Assembly (NCBI GenBank): GCA_025351165.1
Contig: JANXWK010000048.1
Location: forward strand, 1 to 64,000
Origin: Hyphomicrobiales bacterium
GTDB taxonomy: Bacteria > Pseudomonadota > Alphaproteobacteria > Rhizobiales > Beijerinckiaceae
Length of the DNA: 64,000 nucleotides
Reading direction: 5' to 3'
The first letter of the stretch is position 1. Each line of letters begins with the position of its first letter. Below, piece after piece: positions 39,309 through 48,568 of this stretch. The notes under the pieces are model-generated. The model saw nothing but the letters and a program-made list of their open reading frames with translations, was not told where the DNA came from and searched no databases. A program made the translations under genes and the position numbers.

Positions 39309-40325
39309 GTGATCCAGAAAAATTGGCAGGATCTCATCAAGCCAAATAAGCTTGAGGTGATCCCGGGCGATGATATCAAGTCTACAGCCACTGTGGTAGC
39401 AGAGCCGCTTGAACGTGGCTTCGGCATGACGCTTGGAAATGCTCTTCGCCGCATTCTCCTGTCATCTCTACAAGGCGCAGCTGTAACAGCTGTTCAGATT
39501 GATGGTGTTGTGCATGAGTTTTCAAGCATCCCCGGCGTCCGCGAAGATGTGACAGATATTGTCTTAAACATAAAAGATATTGCAATTCGCATGGATGCAG
39601 AGGGTCCCAAACGTCTGACCTTACGCAAAACAGGTCCTGGCGTTGTGACCGCAGGCGATATAACGGTCGTTGGTGACATAGAGATTTTAAATCCTGGTTT
39701 GGTTCTATGTAATCTGGATGATGGCGCAGAGCTTCGCATGGAGTTTACCATTGATAATGGCAAAGGTTATGTATCTGCGGATAAAAATCGCTCAGAAGAT
39801 TCTCCAATAGGACTGATCCCAGTCGATAGTTTATTTTCTCCAGTTAAAAAAGTGTCTTATCGTGTAGAAAATACACGAGAAGGTCAGGTTCTTGACTACG
39901 ATAAGCTTACAATGACAATCGAAACCAATGGTTCGGTTACTCCAGAAGATGCATTGGCATATTCCGCGCGTATTCTGCAAGATCAGCTTAACGTGTTTCT
40001 TAACTTTGAAGAGCCTAAAAAAGAAGAGCTTGAGCCAAGCATTCCTGAGCTTGCCTTTAACCCTGCCCTACTTAAAAAAGTTGATGAGCTTGAGCTCTCT
40101 GTTCGATCCGCAAACTGTCTCAAGAACGATAACATTGTCTACATTGGTGATCTTATACAAAAATCCGAGGGCGAGATGCTGCGCACTCCAAACTTTGGTC
40201 GTAAATCATTAAATGAAATCAAGGAAGTACTGGCACAGATGGGCCTCCATCTAGGTATGGATGTTCCTGGCTGGCCGCCAGAAAACATTGACGATCTGGC
40301 CAAACGCTTCGAAGAACATTACTAA
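39309..40325 (+). CDS. rpoA: DNA-directed RNA polymerase subunit alpha
   Basis: 338 aa from a GTG start with AAAGGGG upstream ([17 protein letters not shown]). The N-terminal dimerisation domain contains [20 protein letters not shown], and the C-terminal domain contains [21 protein letters not shown] and [14 protein letters not shown], which contacts UP elements and activators. Full length, with no missing key segment. It lies between rpsK (78 bp gap) and rplQ (49 bp gap). Confidence 0.99.
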   Translation: MIQKNWQDLIKPNKLEVIPGDDIKSTATVVAEPLERGFGMTLGNALRRILLSSLQGAAVTAVQIDGVVHEFSSIPGVREDVTDIVLNIKDIAIRMDAEGPKRLTLRKTGPGVVTAGDITVVGDIEILNPGLVLCNLDDGAELRMEFTIDNGKGYVSADKNRSEDSPIGLIPVDSLFSPVKKVSYRVENTREGQVLDYDKLTMTIETNGSVTPEDALAYSARILQDQLNVFLNFEEPKKEELEPSIPELAFNPALLKKVDELELSVRSANCLKNDNIVYIGDLIQKSEGEMLRTPNFGRKSLNEIKEVLAQMGLHLGMDVPGWPPENIDDLAKRFEEHY

Positions 40326-40374
40326 TTTCATCACCCTTCGGTAAACCACCGAGTACAAAAATCAGGAGTGGACA

Positions 40375-40797
40375 ATGCGCCACGGTTTTAGAGGCCGTCG
40401 TTTCGGCCGTCGTTCAGATCATCGTTCAGCAATGCTGGCAAATCTGTGTCAGTCTCTCATTACCCATGAGCAGATTGTGACAACTTTGCCAAAAGCAAAG
40501 GACCTTCGTCCAGTTGTAGAAAAGCTTATTACACTGGGCAAACGTGGTGATCTTCATGCACGCCGTCAGGCAATTGCCCAGATAAAAGACATATCAGTTG
40601 TCAAGAAACTATTTGATACTGTTGGTCCGCGCTACAAAGATCGCAACGGGGGATACACACGCATCATGAAAGCAGGCTTTCGCTTTGGTGATAATGCACC
40701 TCTTGCGGTCATAGAACTTGTTGAACGTGATGTTGATGCAAAGGGTGCCGTTGATCGTGCGCGTGCTGCCGCCGATCAAGTTGCAGCAGCAGCTTGA
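40375..40797 (+). CDS. rplQ: 50S ribosomal protein L17
   Basis: 140 aa with CAGGAG before the ATG. The conserved opening [20 protein letters not shown] and [26 protein letters not shown] are diagnostic. The C-terminus has a short Ala-rich tail. Last gene of the alpha operon, followed by a terminator at 40825. Confidence 0.99.
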   Translation: MRHGFRGRRFGRRSDHRSAMLANLCQSLITHEQIVTTLPKAKDLRPVVEKLITLGKRGDLHARRQAIAQIKDISVVKKLFDTVGPRYKDRNGGYTRIMKAGFRFGDNAPLAVIELVERDVDAKGAVDRARAAADQVAAAA

Positions 40798-40824
40798 TTT
40801 TAATTTAGCTCAATACACTCTTTC

Positions 40825-40854
40825 AAAGGGCGGCTTATGTAGTCGTCCTTTTTT
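40825..40854 (+). terminator. Rho-independent terminator of the alpha operon
   Basis: AAAGGGCGGC (40825-40834) pairs with GTCGTCCTTT (40842-40851), two of the pairs being G-T, around a 7-nt loop, and the run of T continues to 40854. It lies 27 bp after the rplQ stop and 45 bp before the next start codon, so the methyltransferase gene may be expressed separately or by read-through. Confidence 0.8.
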
Positions 40855-40899
40855 ATTTGTAAAGAATTTTAGTCCTACACCTTTTTGGAATACGATACT

Positions 40900-42195
40900 A
40901 TGACACCTTCTGCCCGCATTTCCGCTGCCATAGAAATACTGGCAGATCTTGAACTTCGCAAACGCCCAGCTTCAGAAGCTCTGCGTGATTGGGGCTTGAG
41001 CCATCGTTTTGCAGGCTCTGGTGATAGAGCAGCGCTTGCAAGCCTTGTCTATGACACAATGCGTAAACGTAATTCATCAAGCTGGGTTATGGGTAATGAT
41101 ACCCCTCGTGCCGTTATGCTATGTGCATTACGCGATATTCGAGGCATGAGCGTGGAGGAAATCGAAACACTCTGCGGCGGTGATCGTTTTTCACCAGAGC
41201 CTTTGACACAGGACGAACGGGAGCGCTTGACCAGTGGCAATACACAAGATGCGCCATCCCATATAATTGCCAACTATCCAGAGTGGCTGGAACCAGCTTT
41301 AGTTCATGCATTTGGAGATGCCCGTGAAGCTGAGCTTCAGGCGATGTGTATGCGTGCGCCAATGGATCTGCGCGTTAATACACTTAAAGCCATTCGCCCT
41401 GCTGCCATAGCTGCTCTTTCACATTTTCATCCAGATGCAACACCTCACTCTCCTATTGGCCTGCGCGTTCCTGCTCGAGCCGATGGACGAAGCCCATCCA
41501 TTCAGGCAGAGCCTGCCTTTCTGAAAGGCCTTATTGAGATTCAGGATGAAGGATCACAGCTGGTATCACTCATGTCAGGTGCACAGCCTGGTGAACAAAT
41601 TCTGGACTTATGCGCAGGGGGTGGTGGTAAGGCTTTAGCGCTGGCAGCAATAACAAATAATAAAGGACAGATATTTGCAGCTGATAACGATGCAAGACGT
41701 CTGGCACCTATTCACGATCGCTTGACCCGAGCAGGTGTTCGCAATGTTCAGGTTCGCACACCACAAGGTAAATCCATGGCCATTGGGGATCTAAATGGCA
41801 AAATGGATATGGTATTGGTAGATGCACCCTGCACCGGCACCGGTACATGGCGCCGCAATGCAGATGCAAAATGGCGCATACGCCCTGGCAGTCTGGACGC
41901 GCGCCTTAAGGACCAGCGTGATGTACTTGATCTTGCTGCAAAATCTGTCCGCATTGGTGGCAGGATCGTTTACATTACATGCTCACTTCTGCCAGAAGAA
42001 AATGGCGACCAAATCAAGGATTTCGTAAATGGCGAACATGATTTTGCGGTAATGCCACCTGCAGATGTTGCAACCAAAGCTGGTCTGCCACAGCTTGCAC
42101 AATACACTGATGTTTCAGGCCTTGGCATATTACTAACGCCATACAGAACTGGTACTGATGGATTTTTCATCAGCATTTTAACGCGTCAAAGCTAA
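40900..42195 (+). CDS. RsmB-type 16S rRNA (cytosine-C5) methyltransferase
   Basis: 431 aa from the ATG at 40900 (MTPSARISAAIEILADLE); a TTG at 40885 in the same frame is less likely. An N-terminal NusB-like helical region precedes a Rossmann methyltransferase domain with SAM motif ILDLCAGGGGKALAL. The two cysteines of m5C methyltransferases are present, in VDAPCTGTGTWRRN and in YITCSLLPEENGDQ; the second would form the covalent bond with cytosine. The RsmB/RsmF/NOL1 assignment to a specific rRNA position is not certain. It follows the alpha operon across a terminator. Confidence 0.9.
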   Translation: MTPSARISAAIEILADLELRKRPASEALRDWGLSHRFAGSGDRAALASLVYDTMRKRNSSSWVMGNDTPRAVMLCALRDIRGMSVEEIETLCGGDRFSPEPLTQDERERLTSGNTQDAPSHIIANYPEWLEPALVHAFGDAREAELQAMCMRAPMDLRVNTLKAIRPAAIAALSHFHPDATPHSPIGLRVPARADGRSPSIQAEPAFLKGLIEIQDEGSQLVSLMSGAQPGEQILDLCAGGGGKALALAAITNNKGQIFAADNDARRLAPIHDRLTRAGVRNVQVRTPQGKSMAIGDLNGKMDMVLVDAPCTGTGTWRRNADAKWRIRPGSLDARLKDQRDVLDLAAKSVRIGGRIVYITCSLLPEENGDQIKDFVNGEHDFAVMPPADVATKAGLPQLAQYTDVSGLGILLTPYRTGTDGFFISILTRQS

Positions 42196-42276
42196 TAAAA
42201 CTTACAATAAGCACAATTAGAGCCAATTCATTAAATCTTGCTTTAGAGATTTTAAGCTAACCTGTAACAGCTTGTC

Positions 42277-42300
42277 CTGTAGCCAAATCTGCGGCTACAG
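42277..42300 (+). other. Perfect 8-bp inverted repeat upstream of the beta-roll protein gene
   Basis: CTGTAGCC (42277-42284) and GGCTACAG (42293-42300) are perfect inverted repeats with an 8-bp spacer, 21 bp before the start codon. It could be an operator or a hairpin in the leader; there is no T run. Confidence 0.5.
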
Positions 42301-42321
42301 CTATTGTGTTAGGGTTGCGTC

Positions 42322-44034
42322 ATGGTTACAATTTCGAATCTGGGCCAAAGTTATGGTGTTATTGCACCAGAAACAATAAGTGCTTACCAGCTTACTTTAA
42401 ACAAGCTTGCAGTTTACGCTGGTACAACACCCCCGCCAACACAAATATCTCTAAGCAATCAGGCAGCACAGCTTGCTGGCTTTGGCAGAACGCTCGACAC
42501 ATTAGCAGCGTCAAACTCTTCTTTTGAAGACACGCGCGGTCTTTCAACAGTATCAAAATTGCAGGCAGATTTTGCCATAGCCTATAAAACAGCGTCCAGC
42601 CGCCTGACTGTTGCAGGCCTAAATGCAAACACTCAGCAAAATGCTGGACGCACAACGGCTGGCCTGCTAGGGGGTGCATCCAACATTTCTGATGTTGTAA
42701 GCTCATACTTGAAAACGCCAAACAACAAAAAGGAATATGATGTATTTGGTAACGAAACTGGTGGAAATGCTATCTTTACAGCAATTGGAAATGCTCTTAA
42801 AAAGCAGAATGTGCGCACAAATGCAGCACTCCATTTACTAGGTGTCTACAATCAAAATAAAACAGCCGACCCTTACGCTAGAAGAGAACCCACTAAATAC
42901 AGCGCAAATGGTTCTACTAAAATAGATGTGAAAGTCTCCTCCTTGACATCACAAATTGTTGATATTCCTCTGGCTAAGGGTCTGCTACCTGCAAATAAAT
43001 ATCAGATCGTAACCACAACTTCAGATAATACTGGTGGCGCCTTAAGCGAGGGCATATCGTCTACAATCACAACAAGTAATCAGAATACAACTGTTGCTGT
43101 CGATACGAATGATCCTCTGGGCGATGACACACGCACAACAAACCTGAATCTTAACTTAGGCAATGGTTCAAATGTTGCTTTTGTGTCTGGCTCCAATGAC
43201 TCAACAATTCGAGCAGGCTCTGGCAGTAATTTCGTTGTGGCTGAAGGCAATTCAACCATTTACGGCGGCACAGGCGATAGTATTCTGGTCGGTAAAAATG
43301 TCATCAGTGGCACTGGTAATGATACAATTTTTTCATCCGGCTTTGCTTATGGTGGTAAAGGGGATGATTACATTGTTCTGTTTAATCCTTCCAGCAAAAC
43401 CGACCCAAAAGCCCCGCTTCCCCTTGCAATTGGTGGCAGCGGTAACAATACCATATTGGCAAACATCAAAGCCAATGTAATTGGTGGACAAGATAATAAC
43501 AACATCATCTTGCGCCAAGGCGGTTCAGCTTCAAGTGGAAATGGTAAAAATATAATCTCGGCCGAGGAGCTGGCAGAAGTAACCGTTGGCAATGGTAATA
43601 ATGATATTCACCTTGTAAAAGGCGGCTCTATAATAGCTGGTAATGGCAATAATGTAATCGTGTCTCGCACCAGGGCAGATATTACCATTGGCAGCGGCGC
43701 AAATGATATTGAACTTCGTCAAGGTGGCACTATAAACTATGCAATTGGTGGCAAAGTAAATGCACTTGCAATTGGCTTATCTGATCCAGCAATTACACCA
43801 CCGCCTATCAATAAAATAAATTTATCGGGCCTATTATACAGCGATACAACAACGAGTGCCACATTGTTCACTGCATCCATCAAGCAAAATGCTGGTACAC
43901 TAGGTGGATTTAACGTGTCTGTTACTGATCCAAATGTAAAATACTCACTTCATTTCAGTAAAAATGGACAGGCGCAGGATGTAACAATCATTGGCAGTGT
44001 TATAACAGTTGGTTCTGTATATACTGGAAGCTGA
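42322..44034 (+). CDS. RTX-like beta-roll repeat protein of unknown function
   Basis: 570 aa with AGGG 7 bp before the ATG. The N-terminal 230 residues are Ala/Asn/Thr-rich and partly helical. Residues about 270-480 are a run of degenerate nonapeptide-type repeats (AGSGSNFVVAEGN, YGGTGDSILVGK, SGTGNDTIFSSG, YGGKGDDYIVL, GGSGNNTILA, VGNGNNDIHLV, AGNGNNVIV, IGSGANDIEL), the GGxGxDx pattern of calcium-binding beta-rolls with many Asp replaced by Asn. The last 80 residues are beta-rich and Gly/Ser-ended. There is no Sec signal peptide, as expected for type I secretion, but no type I exporter is in the window. Calcium binding and export are inferred from the repeat family. Confidence 0.75.
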   Translation: MVTISNLGQSYGVIAPETISAYQLTLNKLAVYAGTTPPPTQISLSNQAAQLAGFGRTLDTLAASNSSFEDTRGLSTVSKLQADFAIAYKTASSRLTVAGLNANTQQNAGRTTAGLLGGASNISDVVSSYLKTPNNKKEYDVFGNETGGNAIFTAIGNALKKQNVRTNAALHLLGVYNQNKTADPYARREPTKYSANGSTKIDVKVSSLTSQIVDIPLAKGLLPANKYQIVTTTSDNTGGALSEGISSTITTSNQNTTVAVDTNDPLGDDTRTTNLNLNLGNGSNVAFVSGSNDSTIRAGSGSNFVVAEGNSTIYGGTGDSILVGKNVISGTGNDTIFSSGFAYGGKGDDYIVLFNPSSKTDPKAPLPLAIGGSGNNTILANIKANVIGGQDNNNIILRQGGSASSGNGKNIISAEELAEVTVGNGNNDIHLVKGGSIIAGNGNNVIVSRTRADITIGSGANDIELRQGGTINYAIGGKVNALAIGLSDPAITPPPINKINLSGLLYSDTTTSATLFTASIKQNAGTLGGFNVSVTDPNVKYSLHFSKNGQAQDVTIIGSVITVGSVYTGS

Positions 44035-44179
44035 AAAATACGGTAAATAGTATTTGACAGTAGGTGCGTGTACTATTGTATCTTTATTTGTACCTTTAAA
44101 AGAAATACATCATCTATCACAGATGCATAAAACTTCTGCTAAGGCACTGATTTTATAAAAATAGTATAAATTTTCAATA

Positions 44180-44869
44180 TTACTCTTCTACCGCCATGTC
44201 TATACTTTTAAGATCACTCAGGACTTCTGCTGCAACAGCACGCGTAATGGCGCGATTTTTGGAAAGGCTGTATCTGTCAAGTGCTGCCACAATATTTTTT
44301 GCAGATGCAAAAGAGCGCTCAATCCGCAAGGTCAGATATTCAATAACATTCGGTTCTACGCTTAATTGCCTATCATGAAGAAGTTTAGCCAGCAGCACCC
44401 TGAACACTGTATCATCTGGAGGCGCAATCTCCACCATTGGCGCAAGTCGAAGGCGTGACAATAAATCTGGAAGTTTAATGCCCCAGCAATCAGGTGGTTT
44501 GCGAGCCGTTATCATTAAATATCCGCCACTTTCACGAATAAGATTCAGCATATGAAAAACAGCATTTTCATTAATCTGCAAACGGTCCATGTCTTCAATC
44601 AAAAGAGCGCCAGAGGATTTGATGATTGGAATATCAGCTACATGAAAATCTTGAGCTTTGAGAACTTCAGCAGATGTTTTACGCGCCCAGATTGAAGAAA
44701 GATGTGACTTTCCGCATCCCTCTGGCCCAGTAATTATGGCAACAGGATCAGGCCAGTTGGGCCAGGCTGAAACAATTGCAAATGCAGACTGATTGAACTG
44801 GCCAAGATGAAAATCCTCTATTCCCAGTCCTTCAACAAAAGGCAGATCAAAAGCAAGTTGATGAACCAT
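44180..44869 (-). CDS. hdaA: DnaA-related regulatory ATPase, HdaA-like
   Basis: 229 aa, essentially only the AAA+ part of DnaA. Walker A is GPEGCGKSH (near residues 48-56), Walker B is ALLIEDMDRLQ (near 110), and sensor blocks ITARKPPDCWGIKLPDLLSRL and RSFASAKNIVAALDRYSL follow. No DNA-binding domain IV is present. In Alphaproteobacteria this protein limits re-initiation by acting on DnaA-ATP with the sliding clamp; QLAFDLP at the N-terminus fits the clamp-binding motif. It starts directly after the AI-2E transporter stop, and the ppk gene that often follows is not here. Confidence 0.87.
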   Translation of the reverse strand: MVHQLAFDLPFVEGLGIEDFHLGQFNQSAFAIVSAWPNWPDPVAIITGPEGCGKSHLSSIWARKTSAEVLKAQDFHVADIPIIKSSGALLIEDMDRLQINENAVFHMLNLIRESGGYLMITARKPPDCWGIKLPDLLSRLRLAPMVEIAPPDDTVFRVLLAKLLHDRQLSVEPNVIEYLTLRIERSFASAKNIVAALDRYSLSKNRAITRAVAAEVLSDLKSIDMAVEE

Positions 44870-45970
44870 TTATGAGCCTGATAATTCAGTTTTATAAAGA
44901 CTGCTCTGCAGATACTGCTTAAGACCAAACCTTAACAGTACACCAACAGCTGCTGCCAATGGTACAGCAACAAGAAGCCCTAAAAAACCAAATAACGAGC
45001 CAAAAGCAAATAGGGAAAACATTAGCCATACAGGATGTAACCCTACAGAACCTCCAACAAGTTTGGGCGAAAGAATATTGCCTTCCAGAAATTGACCAGA
45101 AACAAAAATACCTACAACAAGCAGAATGGACGTACTGTCAGGCCAGAACTGAACGATGGCAACTGTAATAGCCAGAACCGCACCAGTTATGGCACCAACA
45201 TAAGGAATAAAGGCCAAAATACCCGTAATTGAACCAATTAAAAAACCAAAATTCAAATGTGCAAGTGAAAGTCCAATGCCATAGTATAGTGCAAGGATAA
45301 GACAGACTAAACCTTGCCCACGTAAAAATCCTGAAATTGCAGTGTTTATGTCATTGGCTATGGCGCGCATGGTCTCACGCTGTGAAACTGGTATCCATCC
45401 GTCGACTGTATCAATAATATCCTGCCAGTCCAGAAGTAGATAAAACGTAACTACGGGCGTAACAATCAACAACGAAAACGCACCGATTATAGCCTGCCCG
45501 CCTGACCAAAGCGATGTTATAAATGCACCTACATAGTTAACCAGCTGCCCAACTGTGTTGCCAAGGTACTTTTCAAAATCCTGCATTGCACCAGGCCCAG
45601 CAATACGTTCCAGCATAGGCCCACCCTGTTCAATTGCCAATGCCTGTAGCCGCGCAGCATACAAGGGAAGTTTTTCCAACAGGCTTGTCATCTGTGCAGT
45701 TAACGGCGGAAGAGCAAATACCAGCATTGTAATAATAAGAACAATAAACAGCACCAGTATAACCAGCGAGGCACCCAGTCTGTTAAGACCAATTCGTTGC
45801 AGGCGTGTTGCAAGCGGATCCAGCAGGTAGGCAATGAACATACCAGCTACAAAAGGCATGAGCACGGTACGAAATAAAAATAAAATAGCTGTAACTGCTA
45901 TAAAAGCAAAGCACCAGAATAGGAGCCTCTGCTTTCTAACCGCTATAGACGTAAAACGCATATTATCCAT
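44870..45970 (-). CDS. AI-2E family transporter (PerM/YdgG-like) membrane protein
   Basis: 366 aa with about seven or eight membrane helices. The family features FVAGMFIAYLLDPLATRLQRIG, the LLIVTPVVTFYLLLDWQDI block and GFLIGSITGILAFIPYVGAITGA are seen, as is the C-terminal VGLHPVWLMFSLFAFGSLFGFLGLLVAVPLAA (in part). Proteins of this group have been linked to autoinducer-2, Na+/H+ and other exports; substrate unknown. It is co-transcribed with hdaA, with stop and start adjacent (TAA-ATG), and follows the phosphatidyltransferase gene after 21 bp. Confidence 0.9.
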   Translation of the reverse strand: MDNMRFTSIAVRKQRLLFWCFAFIAVTAILFLFRTVLMPFVAGMFIAYLLDPLATRLQRIGLNRLGASLVILVLFIVLIITMLVFALPPLTAQMTSLLEKLPLYAARLQALAIEQGGPMLERIAGPGAMQDFEKYLGNTVGQLVNYVGAFITSLWSGGQAIIGAFSLLIVTPVVTFYLLLDWQDIIDTVDGWIPVSQRETMRAIANDINTAISGFLRGQGLVCLILALYYGIGLSLAHLNFGFLIGSITGILAFIPYVGAITGAVLAITVAIVQFWPDSTSILLVVGIFVSGQFLEGNILSPKLVGGSVGLHPVWLMFSLFAFGSLFGFLGLLVAVPLAAAVGVLLRFGLKQYLQSSLYKTELSGS

Positions 45971-45991
45971 AAAACTCAGCCATCCAAAAAA

Positions 45992-46549
45992 TTATCGCTC
46001 AGTTTGTTTTGTCATGTGTTTTAACCAGAGTGACAAGTATGCTCCCATAGAGCCTATGGTCAGAATAGCAACAGAAATTGTCATAATATCCTGAATGACA
46101 GGATTACTAATACTAAAAGCCAGCGTACCCAGCATCATTGCCGCAAAAGCAATCTGTGCGAAAGTATTTGCTTTGCTGATTTTAAGTGGCTCTATAGTCA
46201 TTGGATTATTAAGCAGCTGCGAAAGTATGATTGCACCAAGTATCATAACATCCCTGGCAACAACCATAATAGCTAACCAGACGGGGATAACACTGACAAT
46301 CGCAAGGGTTATATAGATTGATGCAAGAAGCGCTTTATCTGCCAATGGATCAAGATAGGCACCAAGTTCTGTACGTTGATTAAAATGCCTGGCAATAAAA
46401 CCATCTACCGCATCTGTAATACCAGCTATTACAAAAACGGAAAATGCACTGATCCAGGCATGAGATGTAATCATAACAATAACAACAGGCACAAGACAAA
46501 GACGTGCAAGAGTAAGGAAATTTGGTATATTAACAGTATTTAAAGACAC
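45992..46549 (-). CDS. CDP-alcohol phosphatidyltransferase (PgsA-like)
   Basis: 185 aa membrane enzyme. The catalytic signature D-G-x2-A-R-x8-G-x3-D-x3-D is present in DAVDGFIARHFNQRTELG followed by AYLDPLADK. The N-terminus NIPNFLTLARLCLVPVVIVM matches phosphatidylglycerophosphate synthases, which make phosphatidylglycerol phosphate from CDP-diacylglycerol and glycerol-3-phosphate. Whether this is the main PgsA or a paralogue cannot be told. It leads the minus-strand string with perM and hdaA, divergent from purM across about 180 bp. Confidence 0.88.
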   Translation of the reverse strand: MSLNTVNIPNFLTLARLCLVPVVIVMITSHAWISAFSVFVIAGITDAVDGFIARHFNQRTELGAYLDPLADKALLASIYITLAIVSVIPVWLAIMVVARDVMILGAIILSQLLNNPMTIEPLKISKANTFAQIAFAAMMLGTLAFSISNPVIQDIMTISVAILTIGSMGAYLSLWLKHMTKQTER

Positions 46550-46648
46550 ATTGATACTCTTTGTACTATATTATGCGGTTGCAGAGCCTGTCAAAGCCTA
46601 GCTTAGGCACTATTTTGTGGTCAACCTGTTCTTTTTAACTCTCTTACC

Positions 46649-46672
46649 TTTTTTCTTGGCTTTTTTCTTGGC
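46649..46672 (+). repeat. Two tandem copies of a 12-bp repeat upstream of purM
   Basis: TTTTTTCTTGGC occurs twice in direct contact (46649-46660 and 46661-46672) in the gap between the divergent phosphatidyltransferase gene and purM, flanked by CTTACC on both sides. It may be a slipped-strand repeat; no function is evident. Confidence 0.8.
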
Positions 46673-46728
46673 TTACCCTCTTGCGGATTCCCCTTCTTAA
46701 CGTGTAACCGAGCAGTGGGAGCACAATA

Positions 46729-47808
46729 ATGACCAAACCAACACAAAACGGACTTACCTATGCACAGGCTGGCGTCGATATAGATGCTGGCAATGCTATG
46801 GTTGATGAAATCAAACCGCTGGTTCGCGCAACACGTCGCCCCGGCGCCGATGCGGAGATTGGCGGTTTTGGCGGCCTGTTTGATTTGAAAGCTGCTGGCT
46901 TCAAGGATCCAATCTTGGTAGCTGCCAATGATGGCGTTGGCACCAAAGTCAAAATTGCAATTGATACGGATCAGCACCACACAATTGGCATTGATCTGGT
47001 CGCAATGTGTGTCAACGATATTATTGTGCAGGGTGCTGAACCATTATTCTTTCTGGATTATTTTGCCACAGGTAAACTTGCCGCTGATATTGGTGTTGAA
47101 ATTGTGCGGGGCATTGCAGATGGTTGCCGCATGGCAGGCTGCGCTTTGATTGGCGGCGAAACTGCAGAAATGCCTGGCCTGTATGGGCGCGGCGATTACG
47201 ATCTGGCGGGCTTTGCAGTGGGAGCGGCAGAACGTGGAACCCTGCTGCCACGCCTGAATGAAATTCAAGAGGGTGATGTTATTCTTGGCCTCGCCTCGTC
47301 TGGCGTACATTCCAACGGCTATTCGCTTGTGCGCAGAATTGTTGATCTCTCGCGTGTTATGTGGGCTGATCCCTGCCCGTTTGCACCAGATATAAGTTTG
47401 GGAGAGGCGCTTCTCATGCCCACCCGCATTTATGTCAAACCGCTTCTTGAAATATTGCGTGGACCAAACGCGACCAAGCTCAAGGCGCTTGCACATATTA
47501 CAGGTGGTGGCTTTCCTGATAATATTCCGCGCGTTTTACCAGATGGTTTTGCAGCACATCTTGATCTTGCCTCAATTAATTTACCTGCAGTTTTTGGCTG
47601 GCTGGCAAAGGTTGGCAATGTTGAAGAGACTGAAATGCTGCGTACATTCAACTGTGGTATCGGCATGATACTGGTGGTTGATAAATCAGCGGCAGACAGC
47701 ATTATAAAAGAACTGACCATATTGGGTGAAACAGTAACAGCTTTTGGTACGATAAAGCCTGCAAAAGGAGATAGACAGGTTATCTACAATGGACATCTGA
47801 AATTATGA
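46729..47808 (+). CDS. purM: Phosphoribosylformylglycinamidine cyclo-ligase (AIR synthase)
   Basis: 359 aa, full length. It closes the imidazole ring in purine synthesis using ATP. Signatures include [20 protein letters not shown] at the start, [38 protein letters not shown] and the [16 protein letters not shown] block. GGGAG lies about 8 bp before the ATG. Its stop overlaps the purN start as ATGA, so the two steps are coupled at translation. Confidence 0.98.
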   Translation: MTKPTQNGLTYAQAGVDIDAGNAMVDEIKPLVRATRRPGADAEIGGFGGLFDLKAAGFKDPILVAANDGVGTKVKIAIDTDQHHTIGIDLVAMCVNDIIVQGAEPLFFLDYFATGKLAADIGVEIVRGIADGCRMAGCALIGGETAEMPGLYGRGDYDLAGFAVGAAERGTLLPRLNEIQEGDVILGLASSGVHSNGYSLVRRIVDLSRVMWADPCPFAPDISLGEALLMPTRIYVKPLLEILRGPNATKLKALAHITGGGFPDNIPRVLPDGFAAHLDLASINLPAVFGWLAKVGNVEETEMLRTFNCGIGMILVVDKSAADSIIKELTILGETVTAFGTIKPAKGDRQVIYNGHLKL

Positions 47809-48389
47809 GCAAAAAACGTGTCGCAATTTTAATCTCTGGCCGTGGATCAAACATGGGTGCGCTGATTAAAGCCGCAAAAGGCTTTGATTATCCAGCAGAT
47901 ATTGCGCTCGTTTTAAGTAACAAAGCTGAAGCGATTGGTTTGAGGACAGCAAAATCTGCTGGAATTTCCACTGCATTTGTTGATCATAAAATTTATGCTG
48001 GGCGCGAGGATTTTGAACGCTCTATGCAGCGTGTATTGGAAATAAACCGTATCGACATTGTGTGTCTTGCTGGCTTCATGAGATTGCTGTCGCCTTGGTT
48101 TGTTGCGCAATGGCATAACCGCATGATCAACATACATCCAGCACTTTTGCCAGATTACAAGGGCCTTGATACGCACGCACGCGTTCTAAAAGATGGAGCT
48201 AAAATACACGGTTGCACAGTACATTTTGTTGTGCCTGAAATGGATGCTGGACCAATTATTCTGCAATCGTCAATTCCTGTGCATGAATATGATACAGAAG
48301 CAACTCTTGGAGCCAGAGTTCTAGAGCAGGAACACATTATTTACCCTAAAGCCCTTGCAATGGTGGCTGCAAGCAACGCTGGCTTTTAA
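47805..48389 (+). CDS. purN: Phosphoribosylglycinamide formyltransferase
   Basis: 194 aa. It transfers a formyl group from 10-formyl-THF to GAR. The N-terminal [14 protein letters not shown] phosphate-binding motif, the [18 protein letters not shown] catalytic block with His, and [17 protein letters not shown] with the active Asp are all intact. It overlaps purM by 4 nt. No clear terminator follows in the 179-bp gap, only distant GCCCTG/CAGGGC arms. Confidence 0.98.
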   Translation: MSKKRVAILISGRGSNMGALIKAAKGFDYPADIALVLSNKAEAIGLRTAKSAGISTAFVDHKIYAGREDFERSMQRVLEINRIDIVCLAGFMRLLSPWFVAQWHNRMINIHPALLPDYKGLDTHARVLKDGAKIHGCTVHFVVPEMDAGPIILQSSIPVHEYDTEATLGARVLEQEHIIYPKALAMVAASNAGF

Positions 48390-48568
48390 TTCAAAATATG
48401 CCCTGTGCGACGCATGGACACATTAAATTGAATTGCGAACTGCTATTCAGGGCACATAATCTGTAATAACTGTGGTCATGGTACTTAATTAATCCTGCAT
48501 GGTTAGTTATTGGCACAAAGTGCTCGCACATGCGTTTATACTTTTGAAATTTCATCAAGGGGCTTTGT

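Noticed and set aside
46621-46980. 119-codon frame on the minus strand at the purM start
   Set aside because: Most of it is antisense to purM and the rest crosses the T-rich repeat.
48390-48568. A terminator after purN from GCCCTG and CAGGGC
   Set aside because: The arms are about 45 bp apart and no T run follows.
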